Assembly (NCBI RefSeq): GCF_003002825.1
Contig: NZ_PVTE01000003.1
Location: forward strand, 186,001 to 250,000
DNA length: 64,000 nt
Direction of reading: 5' to 3'
Source of the DNA: Spirosoma oryzae
GTDB lineage: Bacteria > Bacteroidota > Bacteroidia > Cytophagales > Spirosomataceae
Below are positions 52,656 through 61,755 of the stretch, piece by piece. Position numbers and translations under genes: made by a program. The first letter of the stretch is position 1. Each line of letters starts with the position of its first letter. Below the pieces are notes generated by a model. The model had not been told where the DNA came from and searched no databases. It saw only the letters and a list, made by a program, of their open reading frames with translations.

Positions 52656-55600
52656 TTAGCGGAGGCTGATGTTGATACCACCTACGAACGAGCGCGTAAG
52701 CGGGTAGTTATTGGTCCAGTCGCCACTACCGCGCGGGGCCTGAGCCGCTTCGGGGTCCCAGCCGATCCAGTTGGAGAACGTATAGAGATTCCGACCACTG
52801 ACGTACACAGTCACGCTACCCAGGCCCAGCCGGTTCAGCAGTGGCTGACCAAATACATAACTAAGCGTAACGTCTTTGATGCGGGTGAAGCTGGCATCCG
52901 ACGCGTAACCGTAGCCGCGTGGGTTGTTATACGCCAGCGACGGCCGGGTCTGACTCATGTTATCGGGCGTCCAGTAACCAACCACCTGTGGCGTGTTGCG
53001 CCGGCCGCTTTCGTCGCCGTAGCTCAGGTCGTTATTGTTCCGGGTGATTCCCTGTACTGTCTGGACAAACACGTTCAGGTTGAAGTTACCAAAGTGGAAC
53101 GTGTTGGTCAGGCCACCCTGCCACTTGGGTGCCGTCTGCCCCAGAATAATCCGGTCGTCGGCGGTGATTTTGCCATCGTTGTTGGTGTCGGCAAATTTCA
53201 GGTCACCGGCTTTTGCACCGGGGTCCTGCGACGATGCGTCTTCGCCCCGTTGCCAGACACCCGTCATCTGGTAGTCATACACGACGCCGATTGGAGAGCC
53301 GATAAACCAGCGGTTACCCAGGTCGCTTTTCCCGTCACCGTACAGGTCCAGAATGCGGTTTCGGTTCGACGAGAAGACAACGGTACTCTCCCACTTCAGC
53401 GGTCCTTTCACCACGTTACGGGTATTCAGCGTTACCTCGATACCCTTGTTAGATGTTTCGCCCAGGTTGTCGAACACACTGCCGTAGCCCGTGATGATCG
53501 GCAGGCTCCGCAGCAGCAGCAGCCCTTTCGTGTTGTTCTGGTAGACGTCGATGCTACCGTTGATGCGGTTGTTGATAAAACCGAAATCGACACCCAGGTT
53601 ACGGCTGAGCGTGGTTTCCCATTGCAGGTTGGCATTACCCAGGTTACCCGCTACGGCACCGATGGTGCTTACCCCGTTGAAGGGCGACCGAACAGTGCTG
53701 CTCGTCGTGATGGTCCGGTAAACGCTGATGGCTTCGTTACCCGCCTTGCCGTATGAGAAGCGCAGTTTCAGGTTCGATACACCCCGCATATCTTTCATGA
53801 AGCCTTCGTTGCTAATATTCCAGCCGACAGCCACCGATGGGAACAGTCCGTACTTACTCGTGTTCGCGCCGAATACGGACGACCCATCCCGCCGGGCGGT
53901 CACGGTCAGTAGGTAGCGGCTGTCGTAGCTGTAGTTGATACGGCCCATCTGCGAGTTCAGTCGGTACAGATCGGCATACGAACCGCTCGTCTGCGTCGCG
54001 CCCGCGCCCAGGTTGTCGAAGCCCAGTTCATCGTTGACGAAGCCAACCGCATTGGCCCGCGACTCGCTGTAGCGTCGTTGCTGCGCACTGTACAGTCCGG
54101 TGAAATCGACGTGATGCTTACCCCAGTCTTTTGCGTACGACAGGATATTTTCGATGGTATAGCTGTTGGTCTCCGAATAGAACGTGTTGGCGGTACCCAG
54201 CAGGTCGTTGGCCGCGCGCCCGACGTAGCTTCCCGAGCGGGCCGGGATAAACGAGTAGCCCATGTTGAGCCGGTATTTCAGCCCGTTCAGTTTACCCGGC
54301 AGCTTCAGTTCGAGGTAGCCGTTCCCGTTCAGGTTGGTGTTCCGATCGACGCGCTCCGTCACCAGGCCCAGCATCGGGTTGGTATACAGCAATTCGGGGT
54401 ACATCGGATAAATAGCGTACGTGCCATTGGGATTGTAGAGTTGCCCGTAGGGACTCATGGCCGTAGCAAACAGGAAGTTCGACCGGCCGCCGTCGCGATT
54501 GTTGTTGGCGATGAACAACGAGGTACCCACCGACAGGTAGTCGGTCAGATTCACGTCGAGATTCGAGCGGAAGCTGGCCCGCTTGTACTGGTAGCCTTTG
54601 ATAACCCCTTTCTGATCGAGGAATTCACCCGAAACGAAATACCGTACCTTATCGGTGCCGCCCGAAATGCTCAGGTTGTGGTCCTGCAAAATACCCGTCT
54701 GCGTAGCTTCCTTGAACCAGTCGGTCGTGATACCGGCATTATAGTTCGGTAATTCGCCGAAATTCGGTACCGGGTTTACCTGCTTCTGATTCGTCTGCGA
54801 CAGCCAGTCCGCATATTTCTGCGCGTATTCAGGGCCGGTACGTGGCGTCAGTACGTTGGCGAAATTTTCAACGCCGACGTAGTTGCTGTAGCGGATGGTT
54901 GGTTTGCCAGTCGTTCCGCGTTTGGTCGTGACGAGAATGACCCCGTTGGCCCCGTTGGTTCCGTAAATAGCTACCGCCGATGCATCCTTCAGAATCTCGA
55001 TACTCTCGATGTCGTTGGGGTTAATGTCAGCCAGGGAGCCCCCCGTTTTACTGATCGGGATACCATCGACGACGACAAACGGACCGGAGTTGGCATTGAT
55101 CGAGTTCTGGCCCCGCACCGTTACCGACGGCGCGGTTCCCGGCACCGACGACGACTGAGTAATGTTCAGGCCGGCCACTGCCCCCTGGATAGATTGCAGT
55201 ACGTTGGTGACGGGCAACTGGGCCAGTCGACCCTTCGGCACCGAGGCTACCGCCCCCGTAATGTCAGACCGCTTCTGCGTTCCGTACCCGACGACGACCA
55301 CCTCGTTGAGTGACTTAGCGTCACCCTGTAGTTGTACGTTTACCGTCGTCTGATTACCGATGGCCACTTCCTTCGCCTGGTAGCCAATAAAGGAGAACAC
55401 CAGTACGGGGTCATTCGTACCGTCGGGAATTCGAATGGTATAGGCACCATTCGCGTCGGTGTTCGTGCCAATCGACGAGCCTTTGAGCGATACGGTAGCA
55501 CCCGGCAGGGCACCTCCTTTTTCGTCGGTTACCGTCCCGGTGACAGTAATGGCGGCTGGTGCATCAGCCTCGTTACGTACGCTCCGGACCGATGCGTAGA

Positions 55601-55688
55601 GCGGAGCCGCAGCCGGGCTCGGCCCCTGCGCCAGAAGCCCCTGAGCAGATAGCATGACACCATATAAAAGTAGCCATTTGTGATTCAT
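52656..55688 (-). CDS. SusC/RagA TonB-dependent glycan importer
   Basis: A 1010-residue outer-membrane protein from the ATG at 55688 (the frame extends to 55748). After the signal MNHKWLLLYGVMLSAQGLLA a carboxypeptidase-regulatory-like domain (about 48-130: VTGTVTDEKGGALPGATVSL) is present. The TonB box/plug has LNEVVVVGYGTQKRSDITGA and DIESIEILKDASAVAIYG, then TNGANGVILVTTK. The barrel ends in GGINISLR with the usual aromatic C-terminal strand. It imports oligosaccharides with SusD. The hybrid regulator gene at 56043 is divergent from it. Confidence 0.94.
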   Translation of the reverse strand: MNHKWLLLYGVMLSAQGLLAQGPSPAAAPLYASVRSVRNEADAPAAITVTGTVTDEKGGALPGATVSLKGSSIGTNTDANGAYTIRIPDGTNDPVLVFSFIGYQAKEVAIGNQTTVNVQLQGDAKSLNEVVVVGYGTQKRSDITGAVASVPKGRLAQLPVTNVLQSIQGAVAGLNITQSSSVPGTAPSVTVRGQNSINANSGPFVVVDGIPISKTGGSLADINPNDIESIEILKDASAVAIYGTNGANGVILVTTKRGTTGKPTIRYSNYVGVENFANVLTPRTGPEYAQKYADWLSQTNQKQVNPVPNFGELPNYNAGITTDWFKEATQTGILQDHNLSISGGTDKVRYFVSGEFLDQKGVIKGYQYKRASFRSNLDVNLTDYLSVGTSLFIANNNRDGGRSNFLFATAMSPYGQLYNPNGTYAIYPMYPELLYTNPMLGLVTERVDRNTNLNGNGYLELKLPGKLNGLKYRLNMGYSFIPARSGSYVGRAANDLLGTANTFYSETNSYTIENILSYAKDWGKHHVDFTGLYSAQQRRYSESRANAVGFVNDELGFDNLGAGATQTSGSYADLYRLNSQMGRINYSYDSRYLLTVTARRDGSSVFGANTSKYGLFPSVAVGWNISNEGFMKDMRGVSNLKLRFSYGKAGNEAISVYRTITTSSTVRSPFNGVSTIGAVAGNLGNANLQWETTLSRNLGVDFGFINNRINGSIDVYQNNTKGLLLLRSLPIITGYGSVFDNLGETSNKGIEVTLNTRNVVKGPLKWESTVVFSSNRNRILDLYGDGKSDLGNRWFIGSPIGVVYDYQMTGVWQRGEDASSQDPGAKAGDLKFADTNNDGKITADDRIILGQTAPKWQGGLTNTFHFGNFNLNVFVQTVQGITRNNNDLSYGDESGRRNTPQVVGYWTPDNMSQTRPSLAYNNPRGYGYASDASFTRIKDVTLSYVFGQPLLNRLGLGSVTVYVSGRNLYTFSNWIGWDPEAAQAPRGSGDWTNNYPLTRSFVGGINISLR

Positions 55689-55769
55689 AAGCAGGTTTCG
55701 GTTCTTTCGTTTTTCAATGATTAACTTGACATCAGCCACTTGACCCAAAAATCAAATGTTTGAATAGTA

Positions 55770-55777
55770 CAAACCTA
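55770..55777 (-). promoter_or_regulatory. Candidate -7 box of the SusC operon
   Basis: On the minus strand TAGGTTTG at 55777-55770 fits the TAnnTTTG consensus, 82 bases before the SusC ATG. A clear -33 TTG is not seen, as expected for a promoter that needs an activator such as the hybrid regulator next door. Confidence 0.45.
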
Positions 55778-56042
55778 AGGGTTGTGTTTTGAACCGGTGG
55801 GTGACGTTTTCGCCAAAAAAAGGGGCTAAATTCGCCAGATCATGTCCGGTAAAACAGGCATAACATTGGTAAATCGGTGACTCGGGCCGTTTCAAGGGGG
55901 TACACAATCAGATAATCGCTACACAGCGTCGATTGTAGCCTGTCAGCACGATACCCGGAAAGTTCAACACTACAGTTACGTAGACTATCGACACCGACGA
56001 ATACCGCGTCGCCCGGCCTGAACCGATTTACGTATCGCCCCT

Positions 56043-59000
56043 ATGTGGTTTCGCAAATACATACACTGGCTGACACTCGTCTTCGGAACAATCCTTCCCA
56101 GCCTGGCGCAGCAAAGCCCGGATCAGTTCCGCTTCGAGCACATCACCATCGACCGGGGGTTGTCACACAGCGATGCCATGTGCGTGGCGCAGGACCGCAG
56201 CGGCTTCATCTGGATTGGCACCAACAAAGGCATCAACCGTTACGACGGCTATGCATTGAAAACCTACAACCTGCCCGTCGACACGGCACGGGGCGTATCG
56301 GCCAATCGAATTCGGACGCTACACGTCGACAGTTACGGCACTTTGTGGGCCGGGGTCGAACGGGCGGGGCTGTTCTGGTACGACGCCGATACTGATCGCT
56401 TCCGCAGCATCACGAACTGGCAGTCGTACCATCCCGGCGGTACCGAATCCGGAACTGCCATTGCGACAGCAGCGCTCGATCTACTTTGGCAGACCAACGT
56501 ACACGCCATTACCAGCGATCGGCGGGGGCGGTTGTGGGTAGCCACGCAACGTAACGGGGTGGTCATGCTTCAGTTTGGTCCTGGTGGCAGGCTTCTGGCA
56601 GCTAGTCGCATTCGACTGACGGGTCAGGCCGACAAGGAACCGACGATCAACAAACTTGCCCTCGACAGTGGGGGCACACTCTGGATCGGTACGCTGGGGC
56701 ACGGACTCTGGCGATTCAACACAGCCACCGGTCGGCCAGCGATTCCCTTGCAGGCTGTACCCGTTCCAGCCGTTGGGGGACAGAACATCCGGGCCATCCA
56801 TAGTGACCGGCAAACTGGTCTCTGGGTCGGTACCGACGATCGCGTCTACTGGGCCGCTGCGCCAAATCTCCAGTCAGTCAGCCCTCCCGCTTTTCAACCG
56901 CTCCACCGCACGTTCGCCGACGTCGAAAGTTTATTTCTCGATTCGTTTCACCGGCTCTGGGTCAGCACGCACTACGGCCTGCTACTGATGGAAGGCAAAC
57001 CCCGAACGGCGGATATGCCCCCCATCGATGAAACCCAAGTCCATGCTTTTTTGCCCTCCGATGCCGATCCGTACAGCATCAACTCCGTACGGATACATGA
57101 CATTCTGGAAGATCAGTTTCATAACCTGTGGCTGGCTACGTCGGCCGGGGGGCTGAATCAGCTGCGGTTACGGGCCAAGCCGTTCCAGGAGCTTCGTCAA
57201 CCCATCACCGGCCCGGTGACACCGGCCAACGACTACATCAACGCTATCTGCAAAGACGACGCTGCGAACCGACTATGGATTGGCACCCGTAATGGCCTGG
57301 CCAGTTACGACCTGTCGACCCAAACCTACCACAACTACCTGATGCGGCCCGGTTTCGCCACCGCAAATGGCCTCGACGTATCGGCACTATTTCTGGCGGC
57401 TGACCATACCCTCTGGATCGGCACCCGCTACGGCGGGCTGTACACCTTTCGGCCCGGCCAGGATCGGCCCGGCCAGGATCGGCTCCCCAGGCGGCTTTCC
57501 GCTGGCAGACCGGGACTCAACTGGCGGGGCGTCAGTATCGAAAGCATCACCGAAGATCGCTTCGGGACAATCTGGGTGGCAACCTTCAATGCGGGTATGC
57601 ATCGGTTTAGTCGGCAGGGTCGCTATTTGATGCATTACGATCGAACCAACAATATACTGCCTACTCATCAGCTGACCGCCCTACTCTACGATACCAGCCG
57701 AAACGTGCTTTGGGCCAGCACCCGCGACGCCGGGTTGCTCAAACTTCGCCCGCAGGCCGACTCACTACTTGTGCTCAATCAGTTTCTACACCAGCCCGGC
57801 AATCCCAATAGCCTGCTGGTCAACTACACCTGGCCCTTGCTCGATGATGGCCGGGGAAACCTATGGATCGGTACGATTGGCGGGGGGCTACACCGGCTGA
57901 CGACCGGCGCGGGCGGGCAGGAACACGTTGTCCGGTATCAGCAGCGGATTCCCGAAACCGACATCGAAAGCCTGCTCGCCGACAATGCGGGTAATCTCTG
58001 GATCGGGGGCGCGGGCCTGTACAAGTTCAGCCCCAAAACGGATCAGCTGCTTCATTTCGACGTGACCGACGGGCTACAAAGCAACTCGTTCAAAGTGGGC
58101 GCGGCTTATCGCAGCACCGACGGCACGCTCTATTTCGGCGGCACCAACGGTATCACGGCCTTTCAGCCCCGATCGATTCATCCCAACCCCTATCCGCCAC
58201 TGGTTCAGATTACGGGCCTTCGTGTCCAGAATCAATCGGTAGCACCCGGCGACACGGTCAACGGGCGGGTACTCATCGCCCAGGCGTTTGCTCAGCATCC
58301 AGCGATCCGGTTGAACGCGTCGGAAAATGACTTTGCGATTGACTTCGTCGGGCTCAACTACGCCAACCCACAGAAGCAGCGGTATGCGTACCAGCTCGAA
58401 GGGTACAACGATACCTGGGTGTACCCCGCACCGGACCAGCGGGTGGCTACGTTTTCCAACCTCCCCGCCGGTGCGTATACGTTTCGGGTGAAGGCGAGCA
58501 ACGACGACGGCATCTGGTCGCCGAAAGAAGCCCGTCTGACCCTCACCATCCTGCCTCCCTGGTGGCGCACCTGGTGGGCGTATCTTCTCTATGTCAGCGC
58601 CTTTCTGGGCACGCTGTGGTTCTACCGACGAACCGAACTACGTCAGCAGGCACTGCAAAACAAGCTGGCACTGGAGCAGTACAAGGCTGAAAAAGAAAAG
58701 GAGATGACCGATAGCCGACTGCGCTTCTTCACGAACGTATCCCACGAACTCCGTACCCCGCTAACGCTGATTCTGGGGCCGATGGATGAACTGGTGTCGA
58801 CAGCAGGACTGCCGGGAGCACAGGTGCGTGAACGCATCCTGTTGATGCAGCAGCAAACCCGGAAACTCCTCGATCTCGTCAATCAGTTGCTGGATTTCCG
58901 CAAGGCTGAAACCGGTCACATCACTCTGCGCGCTTCCCGCGACAACGTGATCCCGTTCCTGACCGAGATCGTCCTGATCTTTAAACTGAAAGCCGAAGAA

Positions 59001-60335
59001 CTACGGCTTGACTACGCGCTACATGCGCCTGCCGAACCCATATGGCTGTATTTCGATCGGAGCAAACTCGAAATCATGCTGACCAACCTGCTGTCGAACG
59101 CATTTAAATACACACCGGAAGGAAGTCGGATTCGGGTAACAGTAGCCTGTGTCGGTTCGCCTGACAGTCCGGCGACGTTTCTGAACGACGTTTTGCAGGA
59201 CAATTACCTACAGATAATCGTGCGCGACTGGGGCATCGGGATGCCGGCCGATCAGGTCGATAAAGTTTTCGATCCGTATTATCAGGCATCGCATACCGAG
59301 ACGCTGCGCGTAACGGGTACTGGTCTTGGCCTATCACTAGTCAAGCAATTTACGGACGCGCACCGGGGAACCGTGTCGGTCCAAAGTACCATCGGTATGG
59401 GTACTACATTCATCATGCGACTTCCCTTCGGTCACGCGCACCTCCCCCCCGATGCCATCCGCGCCGAAAAAACAGCTGATGAAACCGCTATCCCGGCAAC
59501 GCTGACCGCCAGTATCCCCCTGCCAGACAATGCACCCGTTAGCTCGCCAGTCAGAGCGGCCCATGTGCTGCTGGTAGAAGACAACGACGAACTGCGGCAC
59601 TATCTGACGAACCTGCTTTCCCCCGCCTTCACCGTTCATTCAGCCGTCGACGGGCTCGATGGTTGGGTCAAAACGCTCGACCTCCTGCCCGATATCGTCG
59701 TCAGTGATATCATGATGCCCCGCAGCAACGGTCTTGAGCTGTGCCGTACGATCAAGCAGCACCCTAAAACCAGCCATATTCCGGTGGTGCTGCTAACGGC
59801 GCGGGTTGCGGCCGTCCACGAGCTGGAAGGATTAGAAACCGGGGCCGATGAGTACATGGCCAAGCCGTTCAATCCACAGGTGCTATTGACCAAGCTGTCG
59901 GTCATGCTGCAAGACCGGTTCCGGCTCCGTGATTACTACCACCAGCAGATCCTGCTCGAACCCACCGACATTGTCATTCCGGATGCGGAACGGCAGCTAC
60001 TCGAAAAGGCCATGCAGATCGTCGAAGCCAACCTCAGCGACCCCAACTTTTCCGTAGCAGTACTGGTACGGGAAATGGGCATGAGTCAGTCTGTACTCTA
60101 CCGGCATATCAAAGCGATTACGGGACAAACGGTGATTGAGTTTATCCGGGACGTGCGGATGAAACACGCGGCACAGCTGCTAACATCCAGTTCGCTCCGA
60201 ATCAGCGAAGTAGCGCAACTGGTGGGATTTGAGGATGTCAAATACTTCCGAAAAGCCTTCCAGCACTTGTTTAAACTGTCGCCCTCAGACTACGCCAAGC
60301 AGCACCGCCCATCAGCCGTCGACTCCGGCGAATAA
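56043..60335 (+). CDS. Hybrid two-component system regulator (HTCS) of the PUL
   Basis: A 1430-residue single-chain regulator. A signal peptide is followed by Reg_prop propeller repeats (about 30-740, for example SGFIWIGTNKGINRYDGYAL, NRLWIGTRNGLASYDLSTQT) and a Y_Y_Y domain (about 755-830). The transmembrane helix is near 839-862 (WWAYLLYVSAFLGTLWFY). HisKA has about H900 in VSHELRTPLTLI. The HATPase has NLLSNAFKYTPE and GTGLGLSL. The receiver has D about 1222 (DIVVSDIMMP). An AraC HTH ends it (about 1320-1425, LRISEVAQLVGFEDVKYFRK). The propeller binds a glycan fragment and the AraC part activates the SusCD-GH43 operon. Residues about 470-479 hold a RPGQD duplication. Confidence 0.94.
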   Translation: MWFRKYIHWLTLVFGTILPSLAQQSPDQFRFEHITIDRGLSHSDAMCVAQDRSGFIWIGTNKGINRYDGYALKTYNLPVDTARGVSANRIRTLHVDSYGTLWAGVERAGLFWYDADTDRFRSITNWQSYHPGGTESGTAIATAALDLLWQTNVHAITSDRRGRLWVATQRNGVVMLQFGPGGRLLAASRIRLTGQADKEPTINKLALDSGGTLWIGTLGHGLWRFNTATGRPAIPLQAVPVPAVGGQNIRAIHSDRQTGLWVGTDDRVYWAAAPNLQSVSPPAFQPLHRTFADVESLFLDSFHRLWVSTHYGLLLMEGKPRTADMPPIDETQVHAFLPSDADPYSINSVRIHDILEDQFHNLWLATSAGGLNQLRLRAKPFQELRQPITGPVTPANDYINAICKDDAANRLWIGTRNGLASYDLSTQTYHNYLMRPGFATANGLDVSALFLAADHTLWIGTRYGGLYTFRPGQDRPGQDRLPRRLSAGRPGLNWRGVSIESITEDRFGTIWVATFNAGMHRFSRQGRYLMHYDRTNNILPTHQLTALLYDTSRNVLWASTRDAGLLKLRPQADSLLVLNQFLHQPGNPNSLLVNYTWPLLDDGRGNLWIGTIGGGLHRLTTGAGGQEHVVRYQQRIPETDIESLLADNAGNLWIGGAGLYKFSPKTDQLLHFDVTDGLQSNSFKVGAAYRSTDGTLYFGGTNGITAFQPRSIHPNPYPPLVQITGLRVQNQSVAPGDTVNGRVLIAQAFAQHPAIRLNASENDFAIDFVGLNYANPQKQRYAYQLEGYNDTWVYPAPDQRVATFSNLPAGAYTFRVKASNDDGIWSPKEARLTLTILPPWWRTWWAYLLYVSAFLGTLWFYRRTELRQQALQNKLALEQYKAEKEKEMTDSRLRFFTNVSHELRTPLTLILGPMDELVSTAGLPGAQVRERILLMQQQTRKLLDLVNQLLDFRKAETGHITLRASRDNVIPFLTEIVLIFKLKAEELRLDYALHAPAEPIWLYFDRSKLEIMLTNLLSNAFKYTPEGSRIRVTVACVGSPDSPATFLNDVLQDNYLQIIVRDWGIGMPADQVDKVFDPYYQASHTETLRVTGTGLGLSLVKQFTDAHRGTVSVQSTIGMGTTFIMRLPFGHAHLPPDAIRAEKTADETAIPATLTASIPLPDNAPVSSPVRAAHVLLVEDNDELRHYLTNLLSPAFTVHSAVDGLDGWVKTLDLLPDIVVSDIMMPRSNGLELCRTIKQHPKTSHIPVVLLTARVAAVHELEGLETGADEYMAKPFNPQVLLTKLSVMLQDRFRLRDYYHQQILLEPTDIVIPDAERQLLEKAMQIVEANLSDPNFSVAVLVREMGMSQSVLYRHIKAITGQTVIEFIRDVRMKHAAQLLTSSSLRISEVAQLVGFEDVKYFRKAFQHLFKLSPSDYAKQHRPSAVDSGE
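57451..57480 (+). repeat. In-frame 15-base tandem repeat in the HTCS gene
   Basis: GGCCCGGCCAGGATC is present twice in exact tandem and encodes RPGQD units in a loop of the propeller. The following bases (GGCTCC) start a degenerate third copy. Confidence 0.9.
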
Positions 60336-60390
60336 GGCATCCGGCAACAGTGATTCTCGACCACAGTTGCGCGCAGACATAGGTTGTATT

Positions 60391-60460
60391 TGACAGGATT
60401 GGCGGATTGACAGGTTTTTAAACTATTCGGCAAAATCCTGTCAATCCTGTAATCCTGTCC
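60391..60460. repeat. Inverted repeat of GACAGGATT units
   Basis: TGACAGGATTGGCGGATTGA-type sequence, with CAGGTTTT after it, faces AAAATCCTGTCAATCCTGT, with AATCCTGTCC after it. The arms share GACAGGATT/AATCCTGTC units with imperfections. It is in the convergent gap between the hybrid regulator and kinase genes and may terminate both. Confidence 0.7.
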
Positions 60461-60477
60461 GAAAAAGAAGCGGCTAA

Positions 60478-61755
60478 CTACTCCCAATCGATGCTGAAGA
60501 CGGTCCAGCCGTCGGATTTGGTCTTCAGGGAGAACGTAAAGCCGTGATTCAGCAGAATGTCGCGGACAACCATCAGGCCAATGCCCTGCCCGGTCGCTTT
60601 TGTACTTAGGAACGGGTCGAATAAGCGGTTCGCCAGTTCGGCCGGAATGGGTTGCCCATTGTTACGGACCTGAAGGCGACGCGGGTCCAGTTGGATTTGC
60701 ACCTGATGACCAGCCGCACAGGCTTCCAGGGCGTTCTTGACAATGTTGACCAATGTCTGCTCCAACTGCGCCACGTCGGCCGACAACCAAACGGGTTGGT
60801 CGGGCACATCGACGGAGACCGCTACGCACAGTTTCAACGCTGGTGGTCCCATCAACTGACCCACCTGCTGTACGACATCCCGCAAATCGACCCGCGTTCG
60901 GACGGGCGGGGGAATACGCACCACGTCGGCAAACCGGCGCATGAACCCGTTCAGCCGGTCGTTGCGATCGATCGCGACGCGCATGGCTCGCTGCGAATCA
61001 GGGTCGGGCAGTTCCGGCGTCAGCGTCTGCATGATGGAATTGACCGCGCCAATGGAATTGTTGACCTCGTGGGCCATCATCCGGATTACCTTACCGTAGG
61101 CGTTCTTCTCCGTAGTAATCAGTTCGGCCGTCAGTTCTTCGATCAGCAGAAACTGCCGCGCGAAGCCCCGATCCATAAACGTCGCCCGTAGCACCCGGTA
61201 CCGCTCGATACCGGTCTGTTGCACCAGTTGGGGCTGTTCAGGCGGCAGGCTCATAAACTGACTCAGCAGCGGATGGGCTACCTCGTCGGGCAGTTGATTA
61301 AGCAACGCGTCGAGCGGTCGCCGTAGCAGGGTAATGGCTTTGGGATTGGCGGATGTGATGCGGCCGTCGTAGTCGAAAATCAGCAGGGCGATGGGCGACG
61401 CGTCGATCAGTTTATCGAGAAACGACTGTTGTTCAGCCTGATGCGTCCGTTCCTGCCGGAGCTGGTCGATCATCAGGTTGTAGACCCGAATCAGCTCGTC
61501 GACGTCCCGATTACCCGTCGGCACGAACTTGATGGTAAAATCCTTGTCGCGAATGGCCTCGATACCCGACCCGATATACTGACCCGGCCGCCGAAAAGTC
61601 TGGTACATATCCGCACCCAGAAACAGCGACCCCAGCAGCACGACCTCGCTGCCGACAAGCCAGATCGACTCCGCTTTGAAGGCCGTATACGCCAGCCAGG
61701 CTAGAATCAGGTGTAAACCGATCAGGTAGAGCAGGTAACGCGTTAGAAACCTCAT
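60478..61755 (-). CDS. NtrB-like PAS/HAMP histidine kinase
   Basis: A 425-residue kinase with two N-terminal transmembrane helices (LLYLIGLHLILAWLAYTAF and SIWLVGSEVVLLGSLFLGA). A HAMP-like linker, a PAS domain (about 115-225, LIDASPIALLIFDYDGRITS) and the kinase core follow. The phospho-acceptor is His in MMAHEVNNSIGAVN, of the NtrB/nitrogen-type group. The HATPase shows NIVKNALEAC, then VRNNGQPIP and GQGIGLMVVRDIL. Its start overlaps the response-regulator stop by four bases. It would phosphorylate that regulator. The local ABC-type permease gene suggests envelope or export stress as the stimulus (inference). Confidence 0.9.
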   Translation of the reverse strand: MRFLTRYLLYLIGLHLILAWLAYTAFKAESIWLVGSEVVLLGSLFLGADMYQTFRRPGQYIGSGIEAIRDKDFTIKFVPTGNRDVDELIRVYNLMIDQLRQERTHQAEQQSFLDKLIDASPIALLIFDYDGRITSANPKAITLLRRPLDALLNQLPDEVAHPLLSQFMSLPPEQPQLVQQTGIERYRVLRATFMDRGFARQFLLIEELTAELITTEKNAYGKVIRMMAHEVNNSIGAVNSIMQTLTPELPDPDSQRAMRVAIDRNDRLNGFMRRFADVVRIPPPVRTRVDLRDVVQQVGQLMGPPALKLCVAVSVDVPDQPVWLSADVAQLEQTLVNIVKNALEACAAGHQVQIQLDPRRLQVRNNGQPIPAELANRLFDPFLSTKATGQGIGLMVVRDILLNHGFTFSLKTKSDGWTVFSIDWE

